A stretch of DNA of 64,000 nucleotides from Hippopus hippopus. Lineage: Eukaryota; Mollusca; Bivalvia; Cardiida; Cardiidae. How positions within the stretch are numbered: the stretch's first letter is position 1; every line of letters starts with the position of its first letter. A program made the translations under genes and the position numbers. The notes under the pieces are model-generated. The model was not told the origin of the DNA. It saw nothing but the letters and a program-made list of their open reading frames with translations, and did no database searches. This document shows positions 63,801 through 64,000 of the stretch, piece by piece. Location of the stretch: positions 20,799,558 through 20,863,557 of the forward strand of contig OX328112.1 in NCBI GenBank assembly GCA_946811185.2, written 5' to 3'.

Positions 63801-64000
63801 AAACTCAAAACATACAATGTACATGAGTAAGGGGCTATTGCCGTGATATGACTGAAATAATGTTGAAAGCGTTGTAAAACACCATTCAATCAATCAATCA
63901 GTCAAGCACAGTCTTCTGACCATATTTATGACTTTAACCTATCACTTTCTCTCTAGGATGAGCTTGTGAGTGTTGGAGTAATGAACTGTAAAGATAAAAA
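54628..64000 (+). CDS. DNAJC10: ERdj5 / DnaJ homolog C10, N-terminal part (8 exons)
   Basis: ER-lumen disulfide reductase that works with BiP in ER-associated degradation. Joining eight exons gives about 289 residues without a stop, and all seven introns are GT-AG and phase-consistent. Domains are a signal peptide (hydrophobic residues about 12-25, likely cleaved after VLA at 27), a J domain (about 29-95, HPD at 58-60, [19 protein letters not shown]), a linker ([12 protein letters not shown]), thioredoxin domain 1 (about 130-235, active site CSHC at 156-159, cis-Pro at 200), and the start of the redox-inactive thioredoxin-like domain (WLISYC, then DCISSS). CSHC is the known first active site of ERdj5. 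The rest (about 500 residues in the family, more thioredoxin domains and an ER-retention tail) lies beyond the window. Introns are 0.5-1.9 kb and full of MITEs. Confidence 0.96.
54830..54935 (+). mobile_element. TTAA MITE remnant in intron
   Basis: GGAACTCTTTACCTGACAAT is a left end; AAGGCTTTTGAAAAAACTG follows. The palindrome is gone. Confidence 0.45.
55090..55245 (-). mobile_element. SINE fragment, minus strand, in intron
   Basis: The tail is GATTGATTGATTGTATAGTG; then CAACATCATTTCAGTCATTT and CTTCCCAAGCCACTGG. Parallel to the SINE at 45,465. Confidence 0.6.
55328..55496 (+). CDS. DNAJC10: DNAJC10 coding exon 2: rest of J domain
   Basis: 169 nt, starts phase 0 and ends after one base of the Gly codon (residues 64 to part of 120). 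Encodes [20 protein letters not shown] then [19 protein letters not shown], helices III-IV of the J domain, and a Gly-poor linker [11 protein letters not shown]. Donor is G|GTATGA. Confidence 0.95.
55555..55622 (+). mobile_element. TTAA MITE fragment
   Basis: AAAACATTGTGGTTACCAGC then TTTTCTCCTTTTCCCGC: the first palindrome arm is deleted. Confidence 0.55.
55623..55851 (+). mobile_element. TTAA palindromic MITE (full)
   Basis: TTAA at both ends (55,623 and 55,848), CTCTTTACCAAACGACAAAA and TGTGGTAAAGGG. The centre is GCTGGTTACCAGC. It lies directly against the fragment at 55,555. Confidence 0.9.
56101..56317 (+). mobile_element. TTAA palindromic MITE (full)
   Basis: Left end TAAGTCCTTACCAAACAGC (mutated), right end GTGTGGTAAAGGG plus TTAA, perfect centre. 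A decayed relative lies at about 55,928-56,095. Confidence 0.85.
56580..56790 (+). mobile_element. Very decayed TTAA MITE
   Basis: TTTTCAAAAGACCCCGTAG, then TATTTCCTCCTTTCTCC and AGCATGGACAAGTTTAAAAT follow the family order, but the palindrome is lost. Confidence 0.35.
57375..57425 (+). CDS. DNAJC10: DNAJC10 coding exon 3: linker
   Basis: 51 nt completing Gly120 and encoding [16 protein letters not shown] plus one base. This acidic linker with PEIITL precedes thioredoxin domain 1 in ERdj5. Acceptor TTTTCTTTCACAG, donor G|GTAAGA. Confidence 0.93.
58140..58290 (+). repeat. Degenerate ATC/CAT trinucleotide tract
   Basis: ATCATCATCACTACTACC, CATCATACTCATCATTATG and ATCATCATCATACAACC run up to the branch-point region of the next exon. 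Confidence 0.75.
58305..58390 (+). CDS. DNAJC10: DNAJC10 coding exon 4: thioredoxin 1 active site
   Basis: 86 nt, residues 137-165. Encodes [18 protein letters not shown], then [11 protein letters not shown]. The CSHC pair (156-159) is the catalytic disulfide of the first thioredoxin domain. Acceptor TTTCATTCCAG, donor ACA|GTAAGT, phase 0. A decayed duplicate of this exon lies 92 bp downstream. Confidence 0.96.
58482..58566 (+). pseudogene. Decayed duplicate of DNAJC10 exon 4 in the next intron
   Basis: ACAGAAAATCTGTTTGG, then AATATTTACTCTCTGCAATG, TTTCATTGCCATCAACGAG and CCTGTG|GTAAGTTGAC track exon 4 and its donor; similarity runs on into intron sequence (CTGCTTC, TAGTAGAACAAAA) to about 58,600. 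In the exon 4 frame it reads [18 protein letters not shown]: the first active-site Cys codon TGC has become TGA (58,537-58,539), while the second Cys survives. It has no usable open frame. A fainter echo (ACAGAAAATCTATTTGTCAA) lies at 58,889. Confidence 0.75.
58640..58890 (+). mobile_element. TTAA palindromic MITE (decayed ends)
   Basis: ATCTTTACCAAACCACAAAC on the left and GTTTGGTTAAGGG on the right. The palindrome reads AATGCTTGTTATCTGCATTT. Confidence 0.75.
58945..59062 (+). mobile_element. TTAA MITE right-hand portion
   Basis: AAAGGGTAGAAAACAGTATG, AGGAGAAAATGCTTGAAACC, then TTTGTAAAGGGTTGAAA. Confidence 0.65.
59537..59662 (+). CDS. DNAJC10: DNAJC10 coding exon 5: thioredoxin 1, second half
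   Basis: 126 nt, 42 codons (166-207), phase 0 on both sides. Encodes [20 protein letters not shown], then [20 protein letters not shown] and PA. YSYPS holds the cis-Pro of the thioredoxin fold; NCGD and LCRM are conserved in ERdj5. Acceptor TTTACTTTTCAG, donor GCA|GTAAGT. Confidence 0.95.
60388..60547 (+). CDS. DNAJC10: DNAJC10 coding exon 6: end of thioredoxin 1, start of next domain
   Basis: 160 nt, residues 208-260 plus one base. [20 protein letters not shown] matches the last strand and helix of thioredoxin 1 (YHGDR-type), and [10 protein letters not shown] then [14 protein letters not shown] starts the redox-inactive thioredoxin-like domain. Acceptor TTCTGCTTTTTCCAG, donor G|GTAAGA. Confidence 0.95.
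60955..61080 (+). mobile_element. TTAA MITE remnant
   Basis: TAGAAAAGAGGTTTTTGAAG, GGGAAAATGCTACTAACC and ATCATTTTCTCCTTTCTTCC. It leads directly into the 21-bp tandem repeat, which seems to have grown from its TGTTTTCT edge. Confidence 0.6.
61080..61165 (+). repeat. Four tandem 21-bp units resembling 3' splice sites
   Basis: The unit TGTTTTCTGTCCTTACAGAG plus A is repeated four times almost perfectly. Each carries a pyrimidine tract followed by ACAG|AG. A short frame of repeating EMFSVLT is a by-product. It lies in the intron between exons 6 and 7, about 1 kb before the real acceptor. Confidence 0.9.
61189..61417 (+). mobile_element. TTAA palindromic MITE (full)
   Basis: TTAA at 61,189 and 61,414. 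The ends CCCTTTACCACACAATGACG and TCATGTGGTAAAGGG are inverted; the centre is a perfect GCTGGTAACCAGC palindrome. Confidence 0.92.
61535..61650 (+). mobile_element. TTAA MITE left-hand portion
   Basis: GTTTACCACACAAGAAAAAA, TTAGACTTGTCCAAATTCA and TTAGGATGGAAAACATG; truncated before the palindrome. Confidence 0.6.
61815..62043 (+). mobile_element. TTAA palindromic MITE (full)
   Basis: TTAA at 61,815 and 62,040, same length (229 bp) and orientation as the copy at 61,189 with a handful of differences. Both share the Y-type GCTGGTAACCAGC centre. Confidence 0.92.
62163..62206 (+). CDS. DNAJC10: DNAJC10 coding exon 7
   Basis: 44 nt completing Asp261 and encoding [14 protein letters not shown] (to residue 275). 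Equivalent to the DCL...LRLSGML segment of the second thioredoxin-like domain. Acceptor CTCTCATTTCAG, donor TTG|GTAAGT, phase 0. Confidence 0.93.
62283..62451 (+). mobile_element. GGGTCTGTATTC MITE, copy 2
   Basis: CAGGGTCTGTATCCATAAAG at the left, GTGAATATGGACCCAGGAT at the right. Internal CTGATTGGCCAAACCATTTG and its inverted GGTTAAGCCAATCAGAAG. Confidence 0.8.
62655..62870 (+). mobile_element. TTAA palindromic MITE (decayed ends)
   Basis: A perfect middle, AAAGGAGAAAATGCTGG then TAACCAGCATTTTCTCCTT, with ends ATAACCCTTAGTTGTAACA and AAATTTGTTCTGTGAG. Confidence 0.75.
62960..63185 (+). mobile_element. Decayed SINE body
   Basis: GGTCAGTGATAAAGGGAGAT, then GTTGGGCAAGGTACTGCAGA, GCCCTGGCCATG and TTACATAAAACACATTCAAA follow the SINE at 63,665. 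Confidence 0.45.
63315..63445 (+). mobile_element. TTAA MITE (decayed)
   Basis: GATAGGGTAAAAAAACACTG, GGGAAAAGGAAAAAATGATG and GTTTTCAACAGCTTTCTGTC. Confidence 0.55.
63463..63653 (+). mobile_element. GGGTCTGTATTC MITE, copy 3
   Basis: CAGGGTCTGTAATCACTTAC on the left; GTGAATACAGACCCTG on the right is its near-perfect inverse. Confidence 0.85.
63665..63905 (+). mobile_element. tRNA-derived SINE in the last visible intron
   Basis: Head TGCATGGCTTGGTGGTAAAG (A box) and GAGGTCTGAGTTTGGTCCTC (B box); body with GTCCTTGGGCAAGACACTTT; tail CACCATTCAATCAATCAATC. It ends only about 50 bp before the acceptor of exon 8. Confidence 0.85.
63957..64000 (+). CDS. DNAJC10: DNAJC10 coding exon 8 (cut by window end)
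   Basis: Acceptor CTTTCTCTCTAG ends at 63,956. Encodes [14 protein letters not shown] from residue 276, equivalent to the VNVGWMDC strand of the second thioredoxin-like domain. The exon and gene continue to the right. Confidence 0.93.

Noticed and set aside
1..64000. LTR retrotransposon or endogenous retrovirus
   Set aside because: No reverse transcriptase, integrase or gag-like frame and no long direct terminal repeats were seen.

Overview
The window looks like nuclear DNA from a bivalve mollusc, probably a heterodont clam or mussel. The reasons are a spliced metazoan gene, low gene density, AT-rich non-coding DNA, and dispersed repeats of molluscan style: palindromic MITEs with GCAGGCTGACCTGGG or TGGTTACCA cores, tRNA-derived SINEs with AATCAATCAATC tails, and repeats opening with runs of GTCCGTC. 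The species assignment is inferred from repeat style and not proven. No prokaryotic, viral, rRNA or CRISPR feature was seen.

Layout. 1-7,015 is a pyrimidine-rich CACT/CTCT/CTGT satellite with larger internal duplications. About 7,370-10,530 is an unrelated satellite of roughly 79-bp units, about 40 copies. 10.5-19 kb is non-coding with a foldback element, a 50-bp minisatellite, and one copy of a duplicated segment (13.8-17.3 kb) that carries a nested insertion; its sister copy is at 23.0-24.65 kb. 19,380-22,187 is a decayed spliced transposase gene (DDE superfamily, zinc-binding N-terminus, SWIM-like C-terminus). 24.7-54 kb is a field of SINEs, MITEs, mariner relics, foldbacks and short tandem arrays, with a possible decayed Myb/SANT-like gene between 35.9 and 42.9 kb.

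The one clearly functional gene is DNAJC10 (ERdj5), an ER-resident J-domain/thioredoxin disulfide reductase on the + strand. Its first eight coding exons lie between 54,628 and the window end, giving a signal peptide, a J domain with HPD, the first thioredoxin domain with a CSHC active site, and the start of the next thioredoxin-like domain. Reading phase holds across all seven introns. It continues past the window.

The most notable observations are: (1) a decayed copy of the thioredoxin active-site exon inside the DNAJC10 intron just after that exon; (2) a family of more than 20 palindromic MITEs bounded by TTAA, with one copy nested in another MITE so that the target site can be read directly; (3) four tandem 21-bp units in a DNAJC10 intron, each resembling a 3' splice site; (4) the transposase gene with its own intron, itself invaded by a MITE; (5) a nested insertion with a perfect 9-bp target duplication; (6) an 800-bp block dense in ATCGCGAT/ATCACGAT-type palindromes.
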